From positions 3,406 through 67,405 of the forward strand of contig CAYMEK010000017.1 of NCBI GenBank assembly GCA_964389305.1: DNA of 64,000 nucleotides. Reading direction: 5' to 3'. This DNA is from CAYMEK01 sp964389305. GTDB lineage: Bacteria > Spirochaetota > Spirochaetia > SZUA-6 > DRHE01. The notes beneath the pieces were generated by a model. The model saw only the letters and a program-made list of their open reading frames with translations, was not told the DNA's origin and did no database searches. The position numbers and the translations under genes were made by a program. How positions within the stretch are numbered: the stretch's first letter is position 1; each line of letters starts with the position of its first letter. Below, in pieces: positions 50,524 through 58,783 of the stretch.

Positions 50524-51305
50524 TATTTCTACAGGTACTTTATTCGGAGTTCCTCAAGCTCCGGAGGACCAAGATCACCTGGATCGTGGGGCTGTTGTAC
50601 TGCTTCGGCCCGCTGGGACTGAGCTTCTTTATGATCGTTCTCATGAATCCGGAGCTGGCTGCGCGCATGGGGCTGCTGACCGCCAAGGCGCAGCTCACCG
50701 TGGGCACCGCCGACTGGCCTACCTACCTCTCCTTTATTGCCGTGATCCTGGCCGCCGGCTCGATCGTGATCGGCGTTATCCAGGCCTTCGTGTTCGGACG
50801 CGAGTACACCGAAGGCACGGCGAAGAATATGCTGAGCCTGCCTATCGGGCGTTTCAACTTCGTGGCCGCCAAGCTCATTGTTTCGGCGGTGTGGTATGCC
50901 TGCATTGCCGCGGCGGTGTACGTCGAGGCCATCCTGCTCGGCCTGCTGGTGGGCATGCCGGGCTTCGACCCGCTTCTGGTCGTAGCCAGCCTGCGGCTGT
51001 GCCTGCTGGTGCTCCTGGAAACTCTCCTGCTGGGCTCGCTGGCCGCCTGGATTGCGGTGGCCGGCCGCGGCTACCTGGCGCCCATCGGATTCGCGATCTT
51101 CACCTCTATCGTGATCGGCCAGTTCTTCCTCCACACCGGCTGGGCGCCGTGGGTCCCGTGGTCGATCGTGTTCCTGACCGCCGGGGCAGGGGAGCCTAGC
51201 GCCCCGGCCGCCGGGGCCGGCTCCCTGGCAGTTCTTGCCGGGATCTTTATGGCAGGATGCATCGCGACATACCTGACCCTGCAACGCGCGGACAATACCC
51301 AATAG
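50520..51305 (+). CDS. ABC-2 type exporter permease (BcrB-like)
   Basis: The 261-residue membrane protein has a cytoplasmic start YSEFLKLRRTKITWIVGLLY, the hallmark of ABC-2 permeases, and six helices. The segment FVFGREYTEGTAKNMLSLPI between helices 2 and 3 is the family loop. The GTG at 50520 overlaps the ATPase stop (GTGA). It forms the membrane part of the exporter controlled by the TetR gene. Confidence 0.9.
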   Translation: MIFLQVLYSEFLKLRRTKITWIVGLLYCFGPLGLSFFMIVLMNPELAARMGLLTAKAQLTVGTADWPTYLSFIAVILAAGSIVIGVIQAFVFGREYTEGTAKNMLSLPIGRFNFVAAKLIVSAVWYACIAAAVYVEAILLGLLVGMPGFDPLLVVASLRLCLLVLLETLLLGSLAAWIAVAGRGYLAPIGFAIFTSIVIGQFFLHTGWAPWVPWSIVFLTAGAGEPSAPAAGAGSLAVLAGIFMAGCIATYLTLQRADNTQ

Positions 51306-51400
51306 TGACTACTAGCGGGCGTTCGCACGTACGCGCGGAGCTCCTTAACCAACCGAGGTCAATTGACCGTGCCAATGAGCCACAACATTTCAAGCCTTCA

Positions 51401-52300
51401 TCATCTCCACATTCTCGTTTTCTTGAAATTGCCGTGAGGCTTAAACGGGGTAACAAGATCTCCTGGCTGCTCTCCGGCAATTTCAATTTCATCGTGGGGA
51501 TACGATAACCCCAATCCCTTGTCTCTGAGGAGGCTCAGATACCCCACGTCATTGACATCAAATCCCATTAGATAAGCCGCCAACGAATCGGCAGCAAGCG
51601 CGTCGAAAGATGAGAGCGTCCATCCGGATTTTATTTCTTTTCCGCGAACCGGTCCGCCGCTTTCCATTCCTACAGTTCCGTCAATCACAACGAGGTCAGG
51701 GAAAACCAGGTCTGCAATCCAAGCCATTATGTGATGTATGGCCTTGCCGCGGTGGATCTTCCTTCTCGTAGAATATCCGTGTATCGCACCGACCACCACA
51801 TTCTTAATTCCCGCCGTCATTACGACCGAACAATGTGTCTTCGGCCGCGTAATGGAGACCAACAAGGGAGCCTCTACCATGGTTTTACTGAGTGGCAATT
51901 CCAACTCCCCTTCGGCATAGGTAATTCTTTTCTGGATAACTTCATCGTCTTGGAGATCCAATAGCTCAATCTGCTCGTTTTCTCTTGCCAGCTCGGAAAA
52001 CCCATACATGCGAAAGCCTTCTTTTGTATCTCCCCAAGCAGCTTCTTCCGCTACTATGATCCTTCCTTTGTAAAACGGCGAAATGAAATCTATAAAGGAT
52101 ACTATTGCTTGAAGCGGGGTCGTAGCCAATGGAACGCCTCTGTCGTAAGCAGGAGTTCTCGTGATCACAAGATTGATCTTGATAACTAAAGAGGAGATCT
52201 TCGACAGTGACTCCTTCAACTCGTCTTTCAAAGGCCCAAGAGCGTCTCGTACCCCATCATAGTGGCTGCTGCTCCTGCAGAGAGAAAGCACCGCTTTCAT
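51401..52300 (-). CDS. DUF362 domain protein
   Basis: The 299-residue product matches DUF362: ISSLVIKINLVITRTPAYDR, FISPFYKGRIIVAEEAAWGD, LLVSITRPKTHCSVVMTAGI then KNVVVGAIHG, and DLVVIDGTVGMESGGPVRGK. The C-terminal ferredoxin part seen in some members is missing. The ATG at 52300 has AAGGAG at proper spacing; one codon earlier (52303) would be too close to it. The family has no proven function. It is not obviously linked to the exporter, which is convergent. Confidence 0.85.
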   Translation of the reverse strand: MKAVLSLCRSSSHYDGVRDALGPLKDELKESLSKISSLVIKINLVITRTPAYDRGVPLATTPLQAIVSFIDFISPFYKGRIIVAEEAAWGDTKEGFRMYGFSELARENEQIELLDLQDDEVIQKRITYAEGELELPLSKTMVEAPLLVSITRPKTHCSVVMTAGIKNVVVGAIHGYSTRRKIHRGKAIHHIMAWIADLVFPDLVVIDGTVGMESGGPVRGKEIKSGWTLSSFDALAADSLAAYLMGFDVNDVGYLSLLRDKGLGLSYPHDEIEIAGEQPGDLVTPFKPHGNFKKTRMWR

Positions 52301-52425
52301 CATTTCTCCTTATTCACCCAGCATTCCCGTATACTGCCGCTTGACCGACTCCACGGTCCACGTTAACAAGACAGGACAAAGAAAACGCAGACTCTGTTTC
52401 CATAGAATACGGCTTCCTTGCTCAT

Positions 52426-52887
52426 TTATTCTTTCAAGCTTTGCAGAAGCCGTAATGTCCTGGTATCTTGCATTCCCTGGAAATACTTTTCAAGAACACG
52501 GGCAAACACGTTACCTGGATCTGCCACAGAGGCGAACAGGGTCATCGACGATTTGAGCTTTAGATCATCGGGATAGTTGAAAATCTCTGAGGCCCCTCTT
52601 CCCTCGATGGCAAATACCGCTTCCGTGCATTCCAACAACCTGGATCCCAGAACAGGATGCTTCAGGTATTCCCGAGCTTCTTCGATACTCTTTATGGCAT
52701 AGTACTTTGATGTTGCACTATGCCCCAATCCATCGATCTGCGGGAATATAAACCACATCCAGTGCGTCCGCTTCCGGCCGCCTCTTAGCTCCGCTACGAC
52801 CCGATCATAAATCCCTGCTTGTGCTTTTAGGAAACGACCCAGGTCAAAGGGATCTTCGCGGCCAGCCCCATCACTTTTTTTCCTCAT
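52426..52887 (-). CDS. DUF1810 family protein
   Basis: The 153-residue cytoplasmic protein carries the full DUF1810 pattern: DLGRFLKAQAGIYDRVVAEL, GRKRTHWMWFIFPQIDGLGH, YYAIKSIEEAREYLKHPVLG then SRLLECTEA, and a C-terminal helical end VLEKYFQGMQDTRTLRLL. The fold is predicted to be alpha-helical with no known activity. It stands alone on the minus strand. Confidence 0.9.
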   Translation of the reverse strand: MRKKSDGAGREDPFDLGRFLKAQAGIYDRVVAELRGGRKRTHWMWFIFPQIDGLGHSATSKYYAIKSIEEAREYLKHPVLGSRLLECTEAVFAIEGRGASEIFNYPDDLKLKSSMTLFASVADPGNVFARVLEKYFQGMQDTRTLRLLQSLKE

Positions 52888-53020
52888 GCGTCTTCCCCTG
52901 TATTAGCTAACTTCTGCGAGGCGCGGTAGTCTCTCATTGCGGCTTGAACCTCCCCCTAATATACTCCCGTCCGCACACAAATAGACTCCCTTGCTCTTAG
53001 TGGTATTGTATCGGCCCGGT

Positions 53021-53641
53021 CTACCCATCGCAATCGACATGCAGCCTGGCACCTAAAGCGGGCAGGTAGCGTCCTGTCTTCACACAGTAAGCCTGGTATT
53101 CATCCTTATACGTTCGCCTCAGATACTCTTCTTCTGCCCGTACTTTCATCTCGTAGCCGACGACATTGACCACCAAAGCAAGAAAGGCCAACAGGCTGGG
53201 AGCGATTAGAAACGTTCCCAGCACCACCAGAATGACCCCCAGAACACAAGGATTGCGTATATAGCGGTAAATGCCTCTGGTGACCAACTTTTTTTTACCC
53301 AGGGGGAAGGCGAGGCAAAATGACTCCCCTAATGTTACTTCACCGGCTATACCCACTACCAGACCTATGGTGCTGGAAGCGATGCCTATTCCTTTAGCCA
53401 CAGCAGTATCCAGAAAAGCAATACGCCAGAACCAGGTAACACTGCTGGCTTCGAATATATAGAACAGCGTCACTACCAGCCACAGCAATGAGGCGGCGGA
53501 AGTAACCACGGCTCCCCCAATGTGTCCATTTACTGCTCCTCGTGGGTCGTGCCCTCGCCGGCGCACGATCACCAAGGTTGCTACAAACGTGACAAGAAAG
53601 ACAACGAGAACAGAGCCAAGGAAGATTTGATCGTATGACAT
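53021..53641 (-). CDS. isoprenylcysteine-carboxyl-methyltransferase (ICMT) family membrane protein
   Basis: The 206-residue protein has about five transmembrane helices. The C-terminal ICMT/PEMT signature is RGIYRYIRNPCVLGVILVVL followed by VRAEEEYLRRTYKDEYQAYC. Bacterial members methylate lipids or small substrates with S-adenosylmethionine at the membrane, and the substrate here is unknown. The ATG at 53641 follows AAGGAAGCACAA. It begins the accessory region rich in methyltransferases. Confidence 0.88.
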   Translation of the reverse strand: MSYDQIFLGSVLVVFLVTFVATLVIVRRRGHDPRGAVNGHIGGAVVTSAASLLWLVVTLFYIFEASSVTWFWRIAFLDTAVAKGIGIASSTIGLVVGIAGEVTLGESFCLAFPLGKKKLVTRGIYRYIRNPCVLGVILVVLGTFLIAPSLLAFLALVVNVVGYEMKVRAEEEYLRRTYKDEYQAYCVKTGRYLPALGARLHVDCDG

Positions 53642-53667
53642 TTGTGCTTCCTTGTATCGGGCCTATA

Positions 53668-54537
53668 TCAGGGTACCTCCGCGACCGCGATACAGTGCGT
53701 TCCGTTAATTCTTTTGGGTCCAAAATGGTATTCCCTTTCGAGGTCCTTAGCAGAGCTACTTCTCCGAAGCTTCAATCCGAGTTCTTCTACAAACTCTTTA
53801 ATATGGCCTTCCTCGATTCCAAAGCGCCAGGCCTCGTTGTATTTGTTCACACGTTCATAAAGTGATTGTTCCCCGTATAACGTATATTCCTTACGGAGTA
53901 CGGATTTATAGATAAAATCGAATACAATAAGGCTGCTCGAAGCAGAAATTGATTTTATAGTGGTGAAGGTATTGTGCACTGCCTCCTCTTCCAAATACAT
54001 GGTGATACCTTCTAGAATGAACAGTGTCTTCTCAGTTGTCTTGAATCGATGCTCTTTGAGTTGGGTTGCCATGTTTTGCTTGCTAAAATCGATTGGAATA
54101 AACACAACTTTATCAGGGATGGCTATTTTGCGTTTCTGCAACTGCTCTTTTTTTGCCGTCTGTGTAATTTGCGCATCCAGCTCAAAAAAAACGGTGTCAG
54201 AGCCCGGGCGATAGAACCGGATTGCTCGACTATCAAACCCAGCTCCAAGGATAACGATTTGATTATAGTTTGCTTTCAGCGAATCTTGCACAACAGCGTC
54301 GATATACCTTGTACGTGCGATGACGTATTCATACACGCCGGCGGGAGCAAAATACCTCGTAAATACGGCTCTCAGGACTTTGCTCTTGGCGAACAGTAAA
54401 ATAACTTTCGGCAGTAACTGGGGTGCAATATAGTCATCGGTTTTAAGACAAGGCTCATCCTCAAAAAAGGAACTTGCCCTGATGGTGCAGTTCATCTCGG
54501 CGGTTCTCGAGATTTTGTGCTCAATTCTGTTTCTCAT
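53668..54537 (-). CDS. leucine carboxyl methyltransferase-like SAM methyltransferase
   Basis: The 289-residue protein resembles the LCM/PPM1-type bacterial methyltransferase family: VYEYVIARTRYIDAVVQDSL, QIVILGAGFDSRAIRFYRPG (SAM-binding loop), VFFELDAQITQTAKKEQLQK and LFILEGITMYLEEEAVHNTF. The family includes polyketide O-methyltransferases. The gene is AT-rich compared with those at 49-51 kb. The ATG at 54537 lacks a good ribosome site; the internal Met in TAEMNCTIRASSF is an alternative start. Confidence 0.85.
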   Translation of the reverse strand: MRNRIEHKISRTAEMNCTIRASSFFEDEPCLKTDDYIAPQLLPKVILLFAKSKVLRAVFTRYFAPAGVYEYVIARTRYIDAVVQDSLKANYNQIVILGAGFDSRAIRFYRPGSDTVFFELDAQITQTAKKEQLQKRKIAIPDKVVFIPIDFSKQNMATQLKEHRFKTTEKTLFILEGITMYLEEEAVHNTFTTIKSISASSSLIVFDFIYKSVLRKEYTLYGEQSLYERVNKYNEAWRFGIEEGHIKEFVEELGLKLRRSSSAKDLEREYHFGPKRINGTHCIAVAEVP

Positions 54538-54684
54538 TTATAAAAATCCTTCTATCTATATCGCTACATCACTGCAAGCCGCGGCATTGGAGGCAGGTCA
54601 TCTCTTTATTTTTTATCACTTCAGAGACAGTTTCATATATTTCCATGTACAATGCTGCCGGTTGGCTCTTAGCTAATCCGTCTA

Positions 54685-55092
54685 CTACTTCTCCATCCTC
54701 AGACAGCCGACTTGGAAACCGTATGCTTTGTAGAAAGCAATCGCTTCTTCATTGTGAAAAAAAACATCCAATCTTACCTTCTTGTCCGTCCAGATATTCC
54801 GATACATCCAGTTGAGCAGCTTCGTAGCAATACCCCTTCGGCGATACCCTCGTTCCACGAATAACTGCCTCATATAGTAATACTCACCATCGTCTCGGAA
54901 TAAGCAATAGGCGATCGCAGTACCGTCTTCGATCCCCACATAGCAGGTATATCCGCCTTGAAGCCATTCAATCATACGCTGGACAAGCTGCTGTCTATTC
55001 ATCGGATTGGGACAACGTTCATCTTCGATGAGACGCTTGTTCAGCTCAGCCAGCTTCTCTACGTCGGAAAGACCGGCTTTCACGACCTTCAT
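54685..55092 (-). CDS. GNAT-family N-acetyltransferase
   Basis: The 135-residue enzyme has the GNAT fold: KVVKAGLSDVEKLAELNKRL at the start, GIEDGTAIAYCLFRD, YYYMRQLFVERGYRRRGIAT (acetyl-CoA loop Q/RxxGxG/A form) and FFHNEEAIAFYKAYGFQVGC. Such cassettes often modify antibiotics or amines. Just upstream of the ATG at 55092 lies GTTATAAC inside a short GC-rich stretch that resembles the end of an integron attC site. Confidence 0.88.
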   Translation of the reverse strand: MKVVKAGLSDVEKLAELNKRLIEDERCPNPMNRQQLVQRMIEWLQGGYTCYVGIEDGTAIAYCLFRDDGEYYYMRQLFVERGYRRRGIATKLLNWMYRNIWTDKKVRLDVFFHNEEAIAFYKAYGFQVGCLRMEK

Positions 55093-55164
55093 CTCGCCTG
55101 TTATAACCTCAAGTACGCGGCTCGAAACGCTTCGGGGTTAATCTCCAGTGATAGGTAAGGGTGC

Positions 55165-55920
55165 TCATTGTTTCTTCCGTGTTATATAAAACACATATCC
55201 ATAGTAGTCCGAATACCTACTGTATAAATTTATCTCTTCTTTCTCCATTTGTAATATTACATATGCTTCCTCATCGTCTCTGTACTTTTCATCTAGTGTC
55301 TCCAGTTTCTTTTCTATATAATAGTAGTATTGACTCCACCAATCGATTTCGGGAAGAACAAAATGATCTATTAATTCATATCCAGCTTTTTGTATTCTTT
55401 CTATATTTCCTCGTATATCCGATATTGATGGGTAGTTTTCTTTCCAGAATCTTTCAACTTCTTCCGGGATATCATCTCTGAGCCAGCTTACTTCGGTAAA
55501 GGCAACTATTCCGTTTTTCTTAAGGAACGGCTTCCACAAGTTAAGACCTTTTTCAACTCCAATTATATATATACACCCTTCCGCCCATATACAGTCAAAT
55601 GAATCGGGTTCAAAATCAAGTTTACACATATCAGCAACTATAGGTCTGACTCTTTTCTGTAATCCTGCTCTCTCAACATTCTTCTTCAGTTCATCTATAA
55701 ATGGCTTATGGTTATCGACTGCAGTTATTTCTCCTTTAGTTATTTCTGCTAAACACATCGTTTGGGCACCCGGACCGCATCCGATATCCAATATTGCTGG
55801 AGATGGGGAACCATTCTTTATAAAAAAGAATGCTTTTCGTGTGGAATTATTACTTCCGGGACCTTCTCTCGGACTATCGCTATGTATCTCGAAAAAAACC
55901 TTCCTTTGCTTTTCTGTCAC
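55165..55920 (-). CDS. class I SAM-dependent methyltransferase
   Basis: The 251-residue methyltransferase has motif I PAILDIGCGPGAQTMCLAE, motif II GEITAVDNHKPFIDEL and FEPDSFDCIWAEGCIYIIGV. The acceptor is unknown. The GTG at 55920 follows a GGGGGC run. The AT-rich gene is the third methyltransferase in this zone. A broken kinase-like gene lies upstream in the same direction. Confidence 0.9.
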   Translation of the reverse strand: MTEKQRKVFFEIHSDSPREGPGSNNSTRKAFFFIKNGSPSPAILDIGCGPGAQTMCLAEITKGEITAVDNHKPFIDELKKNVERAGLQKRVRPIVADMCKLDFEPDSFDCIWAEGCIYIIGVEKGLNLWKPFLKKNGIVAFTEVSWLRDDIPEEVERFWKENYPSISDIRGNIERIQKAGYELIDHFVLPEIDWWSQYYYYIEKKLETLDEKYRDDEEAYVILQMEKEEINLYSRYSDYYGYVFYITRKKQ

Positions 55921-56015
55921 TATTGCCCCCTTGGCGATGGCGTGAAGACGACTGTCCCCGGCGATTCGATCCTCGTTAAAAGAACTCTTACCAATTAAAA
56001 AAAACCACCGTTCAT

Positions 56016-56304
56016 TCAGGAAAGGTCTGGAGGTATCTGCAAATCCAATAACTCGACAGACTCGTTATATTTTCGCCACGTAGCGTCTCAGGTCCGTCAG
56101 TAATTGAACATGATCTTGGATACGCTGACGTACATGTAGTTCTCCAATGCGAAGTTTCTCCCAGTACCAATTTTACGATTCCGGCGCTGGCCTTACTAAA
56201 AATTTATTGACTTCCGTAATTACTTCGAAGCCGAACTCGGTTGCTAGAATGCTACACACGCTGCTCTTTCCCACTGCACTCGTACCTTCAATGCAGAGAA
56301 TCAC
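56016..56304 (-). pseudogene. broken P-loop nucleotide kinase-like gene
   Basis: A good ribosome site (AAGGAGT) and a GTG at 56304 begin a reading frame with the Walker A motif in ILCIEGTSAVGKSSVCSILA, followed by TEFGFEVITEVNKFLV. An in-frame TAA at 56173-56175 breaks it after 43 codons. The frame continues with kinase-like text (WEKLRIGELHVRQRIQDHVQ) to a second stop at 56066-56068. A shifted frame then reads YNESVELLDLQIPPDLS to 56016. This looks like a deoxynucleoside or thymidylate kinase-type gene disabled by one stop and one frameshift, with its 3' part lost. Confidence 0.6.
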
Positions 56305-56369
56305 GATTACTCCTTAGAAAATATGACGTGGAGTTAACACTTTACACCGCATCACTGGATAATCAACTG

Positions 56370-56834
56370 TCAATCTGATTCTTGAATTACCGGTCCGCAT
56401 TCCATATCCTTTATAAGGAATTGTATATATTCAATCAATCTATCAAATTTCCTTTCTTCCGATTGATGCATTATTCCAGCAAAGTTCTGTCTAAGTTGTT
56501 TCTTATAGAACTGCAATCCTGTAAGTTGATATGATAAGATATTATGGAAAATAGGACTCAGATTAAACAATAACGCGTATTTCCTATACGGACCTCTTGG
56601 TTTTTCTTTTTTAATAATTGCTTTGGCTTCTTCATAGTAATTTCTATACTCTACATACTTATCAACTAATCTATCGGAACCGACAGCGTCCGGATGGGTT
56701 TTCATTACAATCTTACGGTAATATCTTTTCAAATCAAAGTCTTTTGATTCAACAAATACATGGTTGAACTCAAGATTCATTTTAGCGAGAGCAGTTGAAT
56801 CTCTTGGACTTGCAAGTCTTATTGTATACACCAA
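56370..56834 (-). CDS. J-domain-like protein with a GNAT-like N terminus
   Basis: The 154-residue product begins like a GNAT acetyltransferase (IRLASPRDSTALAKMNLEFN, residues 5-24). It then turns into a J-domain-like stretch at about residues 33-75, with RYYRKIVMKTHPDAVG carrying the HPD motif at 47-49 and YEEAKAII as the last helix. The rest is helical and Tyr/Phe-rich. J domains stimulate Hsp70. The start is a TTG at 56834 behind CGGAG (a GTG one codon on is an alternative). An attC-like end (ACCTAACG on the plus strand) lies about 25 bases upstream. The gene may be a chimera made by recombination, or a genuine small J protein with chance similarity. Confidence 0.6.
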   Translation of the reverse strand: MVYTIRLASPRDSTALAKMNLEFNHVFVESKDFDLKRYYRKIVMKTHPDAVGSDRLVDKYVEYRNYYEEAKAIIKKEKPRGPYRKYALLFNLSPIFHNILSYQLTGLQFYKKQLRQNFAGIMHQSEERKFDRLIEYIQFLIKDMECGPVIQESD

Positions 56835-56858
56835 TGGTTCTCCGAAAATGTATATTAT

Positions 56859-56892
56859 ACCTAACGGTAAGCCGAGTTGCCGCGCCGAATCA
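56859..56892 (-). repeat. attC-like element A (half-site)
   Basis: The plus-strand start ACCTAACGGTAAGCCGAG matches the RYYYAAC integron core box (read on the minus strand as GTTAGGT, GTTRRRY). It shares 22 of 29 bases, counted from TAACG, with element B at 62276. It lies about 25 bases before a minus-strand gene, as an attC end would. The second half of an attC site was not found, so the assignment is tentative. Confidence 0.35.
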
Positions 56893-56986
56893 AGAATAAA
56901 ATAAAATTTGTTTAAGCTCCTTCAATCACTAACGATGCGTAATTTCAGCGGTCAACTTCAACCGCATTTTATCCACCCCATACTCA

Positions 56987-57715
56987 TTATTTTAATTCAT
57001 AAATCGATATATGCTTACTACTATGCGATGTAAATGGAGATTTCTTCCAATCTTCCCATCTATTTACTTTTTTCATTCCTGATATCTGTGCCATTAGATC
57101 AAGTTCAGATGGCCAAGCATAACGAATAATCACTGGATATAAGCTAGTACCTTTTTCTGTAAGTACAATATGTTGGCTGATAACTTGTTGGTTCATTATA
57201 TCGTGTTGTGATACATCAATTATTACTTCATTTATTTTAATACTAGTTGTTCGTACAGTTTGATCTCTATCGAAACGCCCAAGATCTGGTACAAATGCCT
57301 CGATCAGGAACTTGCCCTTATTCTTAAGATGCTTTGATACATTTCTAAAGCATTTCAATTGTAATTCCTGTGTAGTTAAGGCAAAAAATGTATTGAATAC
57401 AACATAAATGAGATCGAAAGAATCATCGATATTGATATCCGAGAAATCACCTAAAACTACTGGGATATTTGATCCTTCGGGTTTGGTACGAAGGTGTTTA
57501 ATCATTGAAGGGGATGCGTCTATTCCTGAAATATCAACTCCTTTCTTTTTCAATGGAATGGCGATGCGTCCTGTACCAATTCCAAGTTCAAGAACATGTC
57601 TTCCTTTGGAAAATTCAAATATTAGATCAATAGCTGATGATTCAAAAGAAGAGTAATATTCATCATAGGTATCAGCTATTTTTTCACCATAGGTTTCTTT
57701 TTCATATCTGTCCAA
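56987..57715 (-). CDS. class I SAM-dependent methyltransferase
   Basis: The 242-residue enzyme has YGEKIADTYDEYYSSFESSA, motif I HVLELGIGTGRIAIPLKKKG, GIDASPSMIKHLR and DSFDLIYVVFNTFFALTTQE. The start is a TTG at 57715 behind TAGGAG with 6-base spacing, which explains why no ATG is found. It is strongly AT-rich, unlike the genes before 52 kb. A GCGGT/ACCGC hairpin follows its stop codon at about 56957-56974. The substrate is unknown. Confidence 0.9.
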   Translation of the reverse strand: MDRYEKETYGEKIADTYDEYYSSFESSAIDLIFEFSKGRHVLELGIGTGRIAIPLKKKGVDISGIDASPSMIKHLRTKPEGSNIPVVLGDFSDINIDDSFDLIYVVFNTFFALTTQELQLKCFRNVSKHLKNKGKFLIEAFVPDLGRFDRDQTVRTTSIKINEVIIDVSQHDIMNQQVISQHIVLTEKGTSLYPVIIRYAWPSELDLMAQISGMKKVNRWEDWKKSPFTSHSSKHISIYELK

Positions 57716-57984
57716 GATTAACTCCTATGTATATTTAATAGCCCTCATGTTACCGAAATCTACTAATTATGTTTATAGAGCAATATTCATGTATTTAGTA
57801 ATATTAACTTGGCGTGGATAACGACACTGTTAAACCGACCTACCGATTCATATCCGAGTTCACGTTCTATTTACAGAGAAGGAAGCGGCCGTTGCAGAGT
57901 CCACTTTAGGAGTCGGCTTCAACATTATATTATGCTTCCTAACAATTCCTCTGTGTTCAAGAGCAGAAAGGGAGGCTCTTCGGA

Positions 57985-58593
57985 CTACTGGATGGACTCC
58001 CGTGTTTCCCAGTTGTATTCCATTTCTTCCACGACAGCACCATGAACCCTTGATCCGGCGAGTTCGTTTACAACGTGAAGAGCAACGTCAATTCCAGCCG
58101 ATATTCCTGCTGCAGTCAGTATCCTTTGTGAGGTTTGAACAAACCTCCTATCCGAAACGACCGTGGTGGTTGGTGATAGTTCCTTCAGGCGCTCAAAGGC
58201 ACTGTGGTGGGTAGTCGCTTCGCAGCTCTCAAGTAGTCCTGCCTTCGCCAATAACAAGGCTCCAGTACAAACGGAGATCAACAGTTCGACTTTGTTAGCC
58301 TGATCGGCTATCCAGGAGAGAAGGCGGCCGTGCTTGATCAGTGGCCGTATTCCGTAGCCTCCTGGGACAATCAACACGTCAGCCTGTGGAGAGGTCTCTA
58401 TTGTGTAGTGGGGCGTAAAGGTGAATCGGCCGCGGGCCTGAATCGGCCTTTCAATGATGCTCACAGAATAGACATAAAAGGGTGATGGAGTAACTGCTTC
58501 GCTTGCGACATTGAAGACCTCGTACGGGCCACAGAAATCCAGTACTTCAACGTCATCAAAGACAAGGATTGCTACGTTTCGGGGATAGTTCAT
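57985..58593 (-). CDS. DJ-1/PfpI family protein
   Basis: The 202-residue protein has the DJ-1/PfpI fold: VAILVFDDVEVLDFCGPYEV at the start, ADVLIVPGGYGIRPLIKHG and the nucleophile elbow LLISVCTGALLLAKAGLLE with its Cys. Family members act as glyoxalases, proteases or isonitrile hydratases, or form the effector half of AraC regulators. Here there is no DNA-binding domain, and the HHSAF segment fits isonitrile hydratase-like members. The ATG at 58593 follows AGGAGGACCA; a longer in-frame frame upstream lacks a ribosome site. Confidence 0.88.
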   Translation of the reverse strand: MNYPRNVAILVFDDVEVLDFCGPYEVFNVASEAVTPSPFYVYSVSIIERPIQARGRFTFTPHYTIETSPQADVLIVPGGYGIRPLIKHGRLLSWIADQANKVELLISVCTGALLLAKAGLLESCEATTHHSAFERLKELSPTTTVVSDRRFVQTSQRILTAAGISAGIDVALHVVNELAGSRVHGAVVEEMEYNWETRESIQ

Positions 58594-58783
58594 TGGTCCT
58601 CCTGGATCATGCTTTCCCGTCGATGCTTCGACGACTAAATGACATCGTCCTATCAGCACGAAAGCCAATCTGGACGAACGTCTCGGTTGCGTCCTGAGTT
58701 GCGAAGTGGTATGCTCTATAGACGCGCCACCCGGACGCTCAGGTAGTCGTCAGATGGTGCACTCTGAGAAAGCGGGCCGAAAG

